The translations under genes and the position numbers were made by a program. Shown here in pieces: positions 7,763 to 14,768 of a DNA stretch of 20,956 nt. Origin of the DNA: UBA668 sp031366885 (lineage in GTDB: Bacteria > Actinomycetota > Acidimicrobiia > Acidimicrobiales > Ilumatobacteraceae); the NCBI GenBank assembly GCA_031366885.1, contig JANLPB010000340.1, positions 1 through 20,956 of the forward strand, given 5' to 3'. Within the stretch, counting starts at the first letter, position 1, and every line of letters begins with the position of its first letter. The notes under the pieces are model-generated. The model ran no database searches. It saw nothing but the letters and a program-made list of their open reading frames with translations, and had not been told where the DNA came from.

Positions 7763-8545
7763 ATGGCGACGTTCAACGCATCCTTCGTGCCAGCCGATTC
7801 CCCGGCGCGGCACCGCTACATCCATGTCATCGGCACCACGGTGTTCGTTGATGATCGTCCAGCCGATGAGCGCTGGTCCATGCACTTTCTCGGCATGCTG
7901 GACGACGAGGCCTGCTGGGCTGTCGACGTGCCGCAGGGGGAAGACCCTTCATACGGCGCCGCGCTCGATCTGTACTCGCTGTACGGCAGGTCTACGGAGC
8001 CCGAGTGGGCCGTCGCTGGTCGCGCCGTGCAACTGGCCGAGTGGGCGCGTACGCATCGTTTCTGCGGGCGGTGCGCGACGCCTACGGAGCAGTCGTCCAA
8101 CGACCGTTCGATGAAGTGCCCGGCGTGCGGGCTCCTTGCCTACCCGCGCCTCGCGCCGGCAATGATCACGCTGATCACGAAGGGTGAGGCCGGACCGGAC
8201 CAACAGATTCTTCTCGCGCAGGGTGTGCAGTTTCGTGGGCCGATGTATTCCTGCCTCGCCGGTTTCGTCGAGCCCGGCGAGTCGCTGGAGGAAGCGGTCG
8301 TCCGGGAGGTGCAGGAGGAAGTCGGAGTCGTCGTCGGCTCCGTCGAGTACCGAGGTAGCCAGCCATGGCCGTTCCCGCACAGTCTGATGATCGGCTTTCG
8401 CGCGTCGTGGGAGAGCGGCGAGATCGTGTGTGAACCCAGCGAAATCGTCGATGCGCAGTGGTACACCCGCGACGCGCTCCCCCCGATTCCTCCGCCAATT
8501 TCGATTGCCCGCAAACTGATCGACGGCTGGCTCGCAGAGGCCTGA
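7763..8545 (+). CDS. nudC: NAD+ diphosphatase (NudC-type Nudix hydrolase)
   Basis: The protein is 260 residues from ATG 7763. A GTG at 7733 in frame would add ten residues, but TACGGT at 7749-7754 sits 8 nt before the ATG and would fall inside the longer version. Domains in order are an N-terminal NudC-like region (about 1-95), a zinc ribbon (C101, C104, C119, C122), then the Nudix domain. The full Nudix box lies at 167-189 (GFVEPGESLEEAVVREVQEE followed by VGV), and the NudC-specific SQPWPFP array is at 199-205. NudC hydrolyses NADH/NAD+ to NMN(H) plus AMP and removes NAD caps from RNA in some bacteria. Convergent with the S9 peptidase, with only 11 bp between stops and no clear hairpin. Confidence 0.92.
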   Translation: MATFNASFVPADSPARHRYIHVIGTTVFVDDRPADERWSMHFLGMLDDEACWAVDVPQGEDPSYGAALDLYSLYGRSTEPEWAVAGRAVQLAEWARTHRFCGRCATPTEQSSNDRSMKCPACGLLAYPRLAPAMITLITKGEAGPDQQILLAQGVQFRGPMYSCLAGFVEPGESLEEAVVREVQEEVGVVVGSVEYRGSQPWPFPHSLMIGFRASWESGEIVCEPSEIVDAQWYTRDALPPIPPPISIARKLIDGWLAEA

Positions 8546-8556
8546 GCTGCGCTGCC

Positions 8557-10566
8557 CTATTGGCGGAGGTGCTGTGCGAAGAAGTCGAGGATGATCTCGG
8601 CGCGCTGACGTCGGTGGACGGGCGACCCGCTGCGTGAGAGCTCGTGGCTCTCGCCGGGGAACCGGTAGAACGTCACATCCTTGCCCAGCAGGCGCATGGC
8701 AACGAACAGCTCCTCCGCCTGGTTCATGGGGCACCGCAAGTCGTTCTCACTGTGGATGATCAACAGCGGACAGTCGATGTTGCGCACAAACTGAATGGGG
8801 GAGAGGCGCTCGTACTCCTCAGGTGCGTCGATGTGGGTTGGGCCATGCTCGACGCGGAAGATGGTGGCGATGTCGCTGTTGACTTCCTCGGTGAGCACGT
8901 TGTTGACCGCCCGCTCACTACAGATTGCGGCGAAGCGATCGCTGAAGCGTCCGGCCAACATGGTGGCCATGTAGCCGCCATAGCTGCCGCCCTGCATCCC
9001 CACGCGGCTGCGGTCGCAGAATGGGTAGCGCTCGAGCGCGGTATCCAGCACTGCCATCACGTCGTCGACATCGAGCCCGCCCCAGCCACTTCCGGGAGCG
9101 ACCTTGTGCTGCGGACCCATGATGGCCTGCCCCCACGCCTGTTCGCGGCCCGAGCCACCTCGTGGGTTGCTCATCAGGACGACGAAGCCGGCAGCGGCTT
9201 GGAATTGCGCCTCGTCGAAGTAGGTCTCGCCGTACTGGGTGTGCGGACCACCGTGCACGTTGAGTACGACCGGGTACTGCTTGTTGGCATCGAAGTCGAG
9301 GGGCCGCATGATCCACGCGTCGATCTCGTCGCTGGCGTCGGTGCACGGGACGGCGAACCGCTCCCAGGTGAGGGGGGCGTACGCACTGCGATACGTGGTG
9401 GCGAACGACGTCAGCCGCCGTGGCTCACCATCTGTGAGCACGAACAGATCGCTGAGCTCGTCGACGGCTCCGGCACAGAATGCGATGGTGCCCGCCGCGC
9501 TGTCGAATGACTTGACGGTGATCGGTCCCGAGGTGATCGCCGTTGGTGCCGACCCATCAGTGGTCAGTCGCCACAGATGAGTCTGGCCGCGGTCCTCTGC
9601 GGTACCGATGAGCGTTTCCCCGTCCAGCCACTGAGGTGCAGTCGTGCCGGCGGTGGTCTCGAACGTGCGATCAAGGCCACGACTGATCCAGCGGTGAGTG
9701 TCACCGGTGATCGGCACAAATCCGATGTGGACGTTCTGCGGGTACGTTGACGAGTCGTCGAAACCCATGAACGCGATGGTCTGCCCGCTGGGGTCGACCG
9801 ACGGATGTACGTAGTTGCCCGTAGCGGCGGTGAGCGGAGTGATCTCACCGTTGAGCGGCACGAGGTAGATGTCGCTGCAGAAATCGAGGTCCCATGTCTC
9901 GTGCCGTTGGGCAGCGGTGATGACGGCCGTTGAGTCGCGGGTCCACGCGACCCCACTGTGTTCGAACTCGCCCGGAGTGAGGTTGCGAGGTACACCCGTT
10001 CCGTCTGCCGCGACGAGGTAGATGTGCTGGGGTCGGTCGTATACCCAGCCCTCGCCGTTCAGCTGGGTGAAGAATCGCTCGATCTTGCGTGGCGCTTGCC
10101 AGCTTTCGTCGCCGTCCTCTGCACCCGGTGCGTCGTAGCGTTCGTGGAGCGTGCGGCTGGTGAAGGCAACCCATTTTCCATCTGGGCTGACCGACACATC
10201 GCCCAGTCCGTCGCGCATGGTGGCCAGGGTGCGCGTTTCGCCGATCGCGGAGATGGGGAGCGCGTGCAGCGTGCTGTCTCCCTTTTTTGGACTGCGGCGC
10301 GAAGTGAACAGCAGGGTCCCTCCGTCGGGGCTCCAGGTGGGGTGCCCATCGTGGTCGCCCGAGGTGACCGGGCGCGGCGGTACGCTGGCGTCGGCGGCGG
10401 CGAGCCACACCTGCGAGAAGTATTTGTTCTTCGCAATGTCGACACGCGTGACGACGAAGGCGACCTGGGTGCCGTCGGGTGAGACGGCCGGGCTGGAGGC
10501 CTGCACGATGTTGCCGATGATGCGCTCGGCAAGAGCTGCATGTGGACTGAGTTCAGGAACGGACAT
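8557..10566 (-). CDS. S9 family (prolyl oligopeptidase-like) serine peptidase
   Basis: A 669-residue protein without a signal peptide, so probably cytoplasmic. The N-terminal 400 or so residues carry repeated PD40/WD-like beta-propeller blades (SPDGTQVAFV, SPDGGTLLFTSRR, SPDGKWVAFTSR, DPSGQTIAFMG). The C-terminal alpha/beta-hydrolase has LNVHGGPHTQYG as oxyanion region, S528 in GGSYGGYM, D609 in HSENDLRCPMN and H641 in GESHELSR, a complete catalytic triad. Such enzymes remove dipeptides or cut short peptides; acylaminoacyl-peptidase is the closest named activity, but specificity cannot be read. TACCGT on the coding strand ends 8 nt before the ATG. It diverges from the two-helix membrane protein across 96 bp. 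Confidence 0.93.
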   Translation of the reverse strand: MSVPELSPHAALAERIIGNIVQASSPAVSPDGTQVAFVVTRVDIAKNKYFSQVWLAAADASVPPRPVTSGDHDGHPTWSPDGGTLLFTSRRSPKKGDSTLHALPISAIGETRTLATMRDGLGDVSVSPDGKWVAFTSRTLHERYDAPGAEDGDESWQAPRKIERFFTQLNGEGWVYDRPQHIYLVAADGTGVPRNLTPGEFEHSGVAWTRDSTAVITAAQRHETWDLDFCSDIYLVPLNGEITPLTAATGNYVHPSVDPSGQTIAFMGFDDSSTYPQNVHIGFVPITGDTHRWISRGLDRTFETTAGTTAPQWLDGETLIGTAEDRGQTHLWRLTTDGSAPTAITSGPITVKSFDSAAGTIAFCAGAVDELSDLFVLTDGEPRRLTSFATTYRSAYAPLTWERFAVPCTDASDEIDAWIMRPLDFDANKQYPVVLNVHGGPHTQYGETYFDEAQFQAAAGFVVLMSNPRGGSGREQAWGQAIMGPQHKVAPGSGWGGLDVDDVMAVLDTALERYPFCDRSRVGMQGGSYGGYMATMLAGRFSDRFAAICSERAVNNVLTEEVNSDIATIFRVEHGPTHIDAPEEYERLSPIQFVRNIDCPLLIIHSENDLRCPMNQAEELFVAMRLLGKDVTFYRFPGESHELSRSGSPVHRRQRAEIILDFFAQHLRQ

Positions 10567-10574
10567 GCCGCAGG

Positions 10575-10580
10575 ACGGTA
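10575..10580 (-). promoter_or_regulatory. -10 element of the S9 peptidase gene, leaderless type
   Basis: TACCGT on the minus strand ends 8 nt before ATG 10566. Confidence 0.4.
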
Positions 10581-10649
10581 CTCGCTGGTGCAGCTATGCC
10601 GCTCAAGCGGAGCTCGTTGGAGTCGTCATTGTGCTGCGATCCGCCGTAC

Positions 10650-10655
10650 TACGGT
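10650..10655 (+). promoter_or_regulatory. -10 element of the two-helix membrane protein gene, leaderless type
   Basis: TACGGT ends 7 nt before GTG 10663. A weak TTGTGC (10629-10634) stands 15 bp upstream as a possible -35. Confidence 0.45.
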
Positions 10656-10662
10656 AACCGCG

Positions 10663-11091
10663 GTGACGACGCTGCACGGCTCCAAAAAGGACCTGACGAT
10701 CAGTATCGGCTTCTTCGTTCTCGTCGTCGGAGCGATTGCCGCGTCCACGCTGGCCCGCGGCTCGACTGTCGTGGGCGCCGTGTTCGCTGTGGTTGCCGCC
10801 GGTCTCGTGGTGTTGGCAATCGTCCTGCATCGTCAACCTGCCAACGAGCTGCGCCTGTCGAGCGACCTGATCGAGCTGGGCCGGCCCGGCCGGGTGATGG
10901 GAACGTTGTCCCGCGACGCGACCGGTGGTCGAATCGATGTCAGGCGACACATCTTCCGGGGACGAGCGTTCTGGTCGCTGGTGCCCGCTGGGGGCGACCC
11001 CGGGTCCGGTCTCTCGGTGAACGATTTCGTCCCCGCCGAGATCCGTGCGGCTGCCGAGCCGTACGGCTGGACGGTCAACATCGTCGAGTAG
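10663..11091 (+). CDS. Small membrane protein of unknown function, two transmembrane helices
   Basis: A 142-residue protein from GTG 10663. The frame is open upstream to 10540 but that part overlaps the peptidase start, and TACGGT at 10650-10655 sits 7 nt ahead of the GTG. Two adjacent hydrophobic segments (about 10-31 and 33-56) form a hairpin, followed by a soluble C-terminal domain of about 85 residues (ELRLSSDLIELGRPG, DVRRHIFRGRAFWSLVP, then FVPAEIRAAAEPYGWTVNIV). I do not recognise the family; the tail reads like a PH-like or small beta-sandwich domain but this is a guess. It may be co-transcribed with the isomerase-family gene 36 bp downstream. Confidence 0.75.
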   Translation: MTTLHGSKKDLTISIGFFVLVVGAIAASTLARGSTVVGAVFAVVAAGLVVLAIVLHRQPANELRLSSDLIELGRPGRVMGTLSRDATGGRIDVRRHIFRGRAFWSLVPAGGDPGSGLSVNDFVPAEIRAAAEPYGWTVNIVE

Positions 11092-11127
11092 ATGAGTGTC
11101 CAGGCGTCCGTGTGAGAGCATCGGCCG

Positions 11128-11856
11128 ATGGAGATTGTTGACTTTCTATCCGCTACTCAACGCGACGGTGCCGCATTTGCGGTTGCCGTCGAGACAGCGG
11201 GGCTGTCGACACACGTCGAGGCTTGCCCTGCGTGGAGCACGGCGGATTTACTCTGGCACCTCGCCGAGGTTCACGACTTTTGGCGCACGATCGTCGGTGA
11301 CCATCGCGACACGTGGGAGGGCTATCAGCAGCCAGTTCGTCCTACAGATGACGAGTTGCTGGCCTTCTATCGCGAGGGGCTTGCCGCAACGCTTGAGGTT
11401 CTGGCGGCGGCCGACCCGCAACAAGCCAACTGGACGTGGTCGAACGATCACAGCGCAGGGTTCGTCATTCGGCGGATGGCACATGAGACGGCGATTCACA
11501 ACTGGGACGCACAACAAGCCGCAGGCAACGACGCAGCAATCGACGCAACCCTGGCCAGCGACGGCATCGACGAGTTCCTGACCCACATGCTGGGCGATGG
11601 TGCAGCCGACCGCGAACCTGTCGGCGGATCCGTGCATCTGCACTGCACCGATGTCGCGGGTGAGTGGACAATTCGGCCGAGCGAGGCTCACGGATTCGAC
11701 GTCACGCGGGAACATGCCAAGGGCGACGCCGCGATTCGAGGGGCCGCCAGCGACATCCTGCTGGCGCTCTGGCGCCGACGCGACCTCTCAGCCGTCGACA
11801 TCGTCGGCGACGCCGCGGTTGCGGCCCGCTTCATCGCGCACGCGTCGCTCGACTGA
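11128..11856 (+). CDS. Maleylpyruvate isomerase-family mycothiol-dependent enzyme (DinB-like fold)
   Basis: A 242-residue protein. The N-terminal four-helix domain has CPAWSTADLLWHLAEVHDFW (H44) and RMAHETAIHNWDAQ (E120, H124), the His/Glu/His metal site of mycothiol-dependent maleylpyruvate isomerase. The C-terminal part (about 150-242) matches the second domain of this family (GSVHLHC, then GEWTIRP, DILLALWRRRDLSAVDIVGD). Family members use mycothiol for isomerisation or thiol-transfer; most genomic copies have no known substrate, and the gene is not next to a gentisate pathway, so true maleylpyruvate isomerase activity is doubtful. With mca at 3963 it supports a mycothiol-making host. The stop codon is part of an inverted repeat that spans the gap to the convergent neighbour. 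Confidence 0.85.
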   Translation: MEIVDFLSATQRDGAAFAVAVETAGLSTHVEACPAWSTADLLWHLAEVHDFWRTIVGDHRDTWEGYQQPVRPTDDELLAFYREGLAATLEVLAAADPQQANWTWSNDHSAGFVIRRMAHETAIHNWDAQQAAGNDAAIDATLASDGIDEFLTHMLGDGAADREPVGGSVHLHCTDVAGEWTIRPSEAHGFDVTREHAKGDAAIRGAASDILLALWRRRDLSAVDIVGDAAVAARFIAHASLD

Positions 11857-11887
11857 TGCCGCTGGCCTCACCGAGTCGGCAGTCAGT
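11852..11887. terminator. Inverted repeat between convergent genes, possible bidirectional terminator
   Basis: ACTGA-TGCCG (11852-11861) pairs with CGGCA-TCAGT (11877-11881 and 11883-11887), with one bulged G and a 15-nt loop. It fills the gap between the isomerase-family gene and the CrtC-like gene and includes bases of both stop codons. There is only a short weak T tract, so termination strength is uncertain. Confidence 0.4.
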
Positions 11888-12930
11888 TATTCGGCGAGAC
11901 CTACCGGGTCGCCGTCGACGATCTGGTCGAGATACTCGCTGAGGCCGTAGCCGCTCTGGCCTTCGAATGGGCCGGAGTGAACGGTCCACTTCGTCATTCC
12001 TTCGCTGATGCGCGTCATCAGCCAGTTGCCGTCGGGATCTTGGCGACGGTTGCGCAGCGGGATCAGATCCATGACGTCGCCGGTGAATGCCCACTCGCGA
12101 TCCGATCTCGACGACTTCAACAGGCCTGTGATGCGCTCGTGGTACTGCTCGTCGCCGCGAGTCTCGGTACTGATGGTCACCTCGTCGCAGTAGTGCATCT
12201 GGCCCTGCTCCCACACGAAACCGCCACGTGTGCCCGGGCCGTCCTTCTTCGCGACGCGGCTGGCCATGAAGCCGAAGTCTTCGTTGATGTTGGCGGTCAA
12301 CCAGCGGTAGTACCACGGGGCTTGCCAGAAGCGGGGACCCCACGAGTGGTCGCGCAGGCCGTGACCGCTGATCTCCCACTCGCGGTCGCCAACGCGGATG
12401 GTGCCGTGCGCTCGGATGAGCTGCTCGTAGTGGCCCTTTGCGAATTCTTCACCGGGCTTTTCATGTGGCGTATCGGGTTCGCCACCGAACATGCTGGGCT
12501 TGCCCTGACCGGTGAACGTGAGATGCACGTTGCACTCGGCGTAGGGATTATTGGTGAACGCTTCCTTCGGGTTGGCCATCTGCTCGGGCTCGTCGAGCAG
12601 CACGACCTTGCCGGTGTACTCGACGTGCAGTTCTTCGAACGGCGTGATCATCGTCCACTTCAGGCCACCGGCGTCGAACGCGTCGTTGTTGTCGATCGTG
12701 GGTCGCTTGTACATGAACCCAACGCTGCGCTGCCCGCCATCCGCCTCGGGCGGAAGGTAGAGACACACCGTCATCTCTGCGTAGCCCTCGTTGGCACGAT
12801 TGCCGATTCGGAACCAGCCGCCTACTTGCTGGGCAGGGTCGAAACAGTTGATGTACATGCTCTCGTTGAAGTTGGACTCGGGGCCCAGCTCGTGCATGAA
12901 TTCATCGGATGGGTCCAGTCGTACTGCCAT
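11887..12930 (-). CDS. CrtC/AttH-like protein of unknown function (DUF7065/DUF7064-type)
   Basis: A 347-residue protein with no signal peptide or membrane helix. It is rich in Trp, Tyr and Gly and looks mostly beta. The block GHGLRDHSWGPRFW, with WYYRWLTANINEDFGFMASR beside it, and the N-terminal NFNESMYINCFDP and GGWFRIGNRANEG are typical of the hydroxyneurosporene synthase (CrtC)/AttH lipocalin-like superfamily. I recall related proteins being split into DUF7065 and DUF7064 but cannot check this. CrtC proteins hydrate carotenoids; a hydrophobic-ligand role is inference only. TACGGT on the coding strand ends 6 nt before the ATG, and a 14-bp perfect palindrome lies at about -28 to -41 from the start codon, so it appears to be individually regulated despite following the coiled-coil gene on the same strand. 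Confidence 0.7.
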   Translation of the reverse strand: MAVRLDPSDEFMHELGPESNFNESMYINCFDPAQQVGGWFRIGNRANEGYAEMTVCLYLPPEADGGQRSVGFMYKRPTIDNNDAFDAGGLKWTMITPFEELHVEYTGKVVLLDEPEQMANPKEAFTNNPYAECNVHLTFTGQGKPSMFGGEPDTPHEKPGEEFAKGHYEQLIRAHGTIRVGDREWEISGHGLRDHSWGPRFWQAPWYYRWLTANINEDFGFMASRVAKKDGPGTRGGFVWEQGQMHYCDEVTISTETRGDEQYHERITGLLKSSRSDREWAFTGDVMDLIPLRNRRQDPDGNWLMTRISEGMTKWTVHSGPFEGQSGYGLSEYLDQIVDGDPVGLAE

Positions 12931-12936
12931 GTGGTC

Positions 12937-12942
12937 ACCGTA
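12937..12942 (-). promoter_or_regulatory. -10 element of the CrtC-like gene, leaderless type
   Basis: TACGGT on the minus strand ends 6 nt before ATG 12930. It overlaps a CGGTACG that repeats the half-site of the palindrome 25 bp further upstream. Confidence 0.45.
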
Positions 12943-12957
12943 CCGATGGGTTGTCGA

Positions 12958-12971
12958 CCGGTACGTACCGG
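12958..12971. promoter_or_regulatory. 14-bp perfect palindrome upstream of the CrtC-like gene
   Basis: CCGGTACGTACCGG is fully self-complementary and sits 28-41 bp before the start codon, about 15 bp upstream of the -10. Its half-site CGGTACG occurs again over the -10. This looks like a repressor or activator operator. Confidence 0.45.
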
Positions 12972-12972
12972 G

Positions 12973-12988
12973 CGCCTGACCTCAGGCG
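12973..12988. repeat. 16-bp inverted repeat over the stop codon of the coiled-coil gene
   Basis: CGCCTGA-CC-TCAGGCG has perfect 7-bp arms and contains the TGA stop of the coiled-coil gene on the minus strand. As RNA it would form a 6-bp GC-rich stem with a 4-nt loop. It could slow or end transcription ahead of the next gene, though no T-run follows. Confidence 0.4.
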
Positions 12989-13437
12989 ACGGGGTTCGAC
13001 TGCAACGGCGCGCCGATGTGGCCGAGCCGTTCTGACAAGAGGTCGGCGAGGCGGGTGAGGTCGACGGGTTCGGTCGGTGATGCTGCTTGGGTCGAGTCGG
13101 AGGCGGAGTCCGAAAGCGGCATTGCAAACGTCAACGTCGCCACCGGCGGCGGCAAGAGAGTGGGCACCGATGCAAGTGCGGGGACCGTCGACTGCGTGCC
13201 CTCGAGGCGGGCGGGTCGCGAAGCGACGGGCTCACTTTCGCGCTGGCTGAGCGAGTTGGTGAGCGTCGACCATCGCTCTTCGAGGTCTAGAAGTTGGCGG
13301 GTGACCGCCTCATGTCGGCGTGCGGCCTCGGCGGCGACGACTCGTAGCTCGGCGCGCACGTCGTCGAGGCGCGCATCGACAGCGGTGAGCACCGACCTCA
13401 CCAGTTGCTCGATCTTCTCGTCCGACGAATCACTCAC
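12982..13437 (-). CDS. Small coiled-coil protein paired with the DUF4388 gene
   Basis: A 151-residue protein from GTG 13437, 6 bp after the stop of the DUF4388 gene, so surely co-transcribed. Residues 5-65 form a charged heptad-like helix (KIEQLVRSVLTAVDARLDDV, then ELRVVAAEAARR), a probable coiled coil. Residues 66-120 are Pro/Ser/Thr/Val-rich and probably disordered. The end (DLTRLADLLSERLGHIGAPL) is a short amphipathic helix. PPVATLTFAMP at 97-107 closely resembles PPVAAPLTFALP in the upstream DUF4388 protein. I do not recognise a family. The placement suggests an adaptor for the neighbouring signalling module. A 7-bp-arm inverted repeat covers its stop codon. Confidence 0.75.
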   Translation of the reverse strand: MSDSSDEKIEQLVRSVLTAVDARLDDVRAELRVVAAEAARRHEAVTRQLLDLEERWSTLTNSLSQRESEPVASRPARLEGTQSTVPALASVPTLLPPPVATLTFAMPLSDSASDSTQAASPTEPVDLTRLADLLSERLGHIGAPLQSNPVA

Positions 13438-13443
13438 CGTGGA

Positions 13444-14583
13444 TCAGCTTTTCCGGCCCCGTAACCAGCTTCGACCGCGCTTGTCCGAGCCTCCGCTGCC
13501 GACGAGTTCCTGGTCGGCGCGGGGAGCGTCATCAGTGAGCACGTCCACCATCTCCCAGATGTCGACTGCGGCCAGGCTGTAGGTGGGCTCACCGAACGGC
13601 GTAGGGGCGGCCAACAACGTTGGCGAAACTGGTGGTGTCGGGAGCAGGTCGTGCGTCGACAAGGGATCGCTGGTGGTCGAGGTGGTCGGTTCGGGCCGTG
13701 GCCCAGCTTGCAGTGTTGGCAATGGGGCCAGTGTCGCCAGCGTCGGCAACGCAAAGGTAAGTGGCGCCGCGACCGGTGGCGAGGTTTCCTCGATCGTGTC
13801 GTGTGGCGCCGCCGGCACTGCCATTGGCAACGGATCGTCCCTCCAGATCGGCACGAAAGGGAGTGCCGATGGGTGCACGAAGATGTCCTCCGCCTGTTCT
13901 GGCCCGACGACGGGCTCGACCTCGACTGGCTCGACGACGACTGGCTCGACGACGGCCTCTACCTCGACTGGCTCGGCCTCGGCCTCTACCTGCGCGACCT
14001 CGACGTCGACCTGCGCGACCTCGACTTCGACGGCCATTGCCTCGACCTCGACTGGCTCGACCTCGACTGGCTCGACCTCGACTGGCTCGGCCTCGACCGT
14101 CTGTGCCTCGGCGATGGACAGTTGGACAATCGTTGCGGGAACCGTTGTAGTGCTCGCCCGTCGCCACTGGTGAATGCCCGAGAGATGATGGCGGAGCGGA
14201 AAGACTTCCGGCATTCCAACGGCCTTGTTCGCAATCGACTCGAGAAGTGATTCCGTTGCCAACTCGATCGTCAACTCAACCTGGTCGCGATCGATGCTCG
14301 GTTCACGGTGGAACAAGCGGGCGAGCGACGCCACGTCACCGATCTGGACCGTACCTCGCTCGAGTTGTCCCGGGGTCACCGCGCCGCTCTCCAGGAGGCG
14401 GTTACCGATCGGTGCATCACCCTCGCGCTCGGCGAAATAGACCCGTCCATCGACAGCGAACACTCGGACTCGTGGGTCGATGCCGATCGCTGCCTCACCG
14501 GTGAATTCCTCGCGTGCGATCAATGCCACGAAGCCCCATATGGGGTCGGCGCCGCTGTACGAGTTGAGTTGACTGCGAATCAT
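13444..14583 (-). CDS. DUF4388/PATAN-like protein with Val-Glu-Pro repeat and disordered tail
   Basis: A 379-residue protein. Start at ATG 14583 is well supported: GGAAGGA lies 6 nt upstream (14590-14596 on the complement). Residues 1-135 (DPIWGFVALIAREEFTGEAA, VRVFAVDGRVYFAEREG, GNRLLESGAVTPGQLERG) match the DUF4388 domain, found in bacterial signalling proteins and often near MglA-type GTPases. Residues 160-226 are a strongly acidic repeat built on P-V-E-V-E. Residues 227-340 are Pro/Thr/Ala-rich and probably disordered, including PPVAAPLTFALP (269-280), shared with the next protein. A short helix (VDIWEMVDVLTDD) and a basic tail (RGRSWLRGRKS) end the protein. It diverges from the conservon and probably serves as a scaffold or output of it; this is inference. 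Confidence 0.85.
   Translation of the reverse strand: MIRSQLNSYSGADPIWGFVALIAREEFTGEAAIGIDPRVRVFAVDGRVYFAEREGDAPIGNRLLESGAVTPGQLERGTVQIGDVASLARLFHREPSIDRDQVELTIELATESLLESIANKAVGMPEVFPLRHHLSGIHQWRRASTTTVPATIVQLSIAEAQTVEAEPVEVEPVEVEPVEVEAMAVEVEVAQVDVEVAQVEAEAEPVEVEAVVEPVVVEPVEVEPVVGPEQAEDIFVHPSALPFVPIWRDDPLPMAVPAAPHDTIEETSPPVAAPLTFALPTLATLAPLPTLQAGPRPEPTTSTTSDPLSTHDLLPTPPVSPTLLAAPTPFGEPTYSLAAVDIWEMVDVLTDDAPRADQELVGSGGSDKRGRSWLRGRKS
13906..14103 (-). repeat. Tandem repeat encoding the Val-Glu-Pro segment
   Basis: Imperfect 15-bp repeats inside the DUF4388 gene. At 14041-14085 three exact copies of CTCGACCTCGACTGG stand in a row, each encoding P-V-E-V-E on the minus strand. More diverged copies extend to 13906, including a V-A-Q-V-D/E-V-E variant. 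Repeats like this can change length by slippage. Confidence 0.85.
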
Positions 14584-14606
14584 GAACGGTCCTTCCGGTA
14601 CGAAAC

Positions 14607-14629
14607 CTTCGGCTCTCAGCTTCGGCTGA
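14607..14629 (-). promoter_or_regulatory. Leader hairpin and 8-bp direct repeat upstream of the DUF4388 gene
   Basis: CTTCGGCT occurs at 14607-14614 and 14620-14627 (13-bp period). The second copy is inside a perfect 5-bp stem TCAGC-TTCG-GCTGA (14616-14629). On the minus strand it would lie in the 5' leader, about 33 nt before the ATG. No T-run follows, so it is not a terminator. Confidence 0.3.
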
Positions 14630-14642
14630 ATCAGTGGCGACC

Positions 14643-14670
14643 TTGAGGGTTTGGCGAAAGGAACTCTCAA
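14643..14670. promoter_or_regulatory. Inverted repeat between the conservon and the DUF4388 operon
   Basis: TTGAGGGTT (14643-14651) and AACTCTCAA (14662-14670) are separated by 10 bp; eight of nine positions pair, and the ninth is a G-T wobble. It sits near the middle of the 185-bp divergent region, about 60 bp from the DUF4388 start and 98 bp from the kinase start. It may be an operator for both operons or an RNA stem. Confidence 0.4.
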
Positions 14671-14768
14671 GTTGGCCACGGTGCGGACCGATAACTCGAC
14701 GCCAAGGTTCAGTAGCAGGGACCGGCCAGGCAGGGAGGTCCTGCGACACAACGGGAAGGGGCGAGTCG

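Noticed and set aside
8546..8556. Terminator between the NudC and S9 peptidase genes
   Set aside because: Only 11 bp separate the stops and I see no convincing stem with a T-run.
11116..11121. GAGCAT as a leaderless -10 for the isomerase-family gene
   Set aside because: The spacing of 6 nt fits but the TA at the first two positions is missing. The gene may be transcribed from the promoter at 10650.
11977..13035. A 352-codon plus-strand open frame opposite the CrtC-like gene
   Set aside because: Shadow frame created by high GC at third codon positions; no recognisable motifs, and it covers the promoter and palindromes of the real gene.
13583..14250. Plus-strand repeat-rich frames (Ser/Thr/Gly-rich or Asp/Leu-rich) over the Val-Glu-Pro repeat
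   Set aside because: These are alternative readings of the same 15-bp tandem repeat. The minus frame has a conserved DUF4388 domain and a strong Shine-Dalgarno site.
14616..14629. TTCG-loop hairpin as a plus-strand terminator
   Set aside because: No gene ends upstream of it on the plus strand and no T-run follows; it is more likely part of the minus-strand leader.
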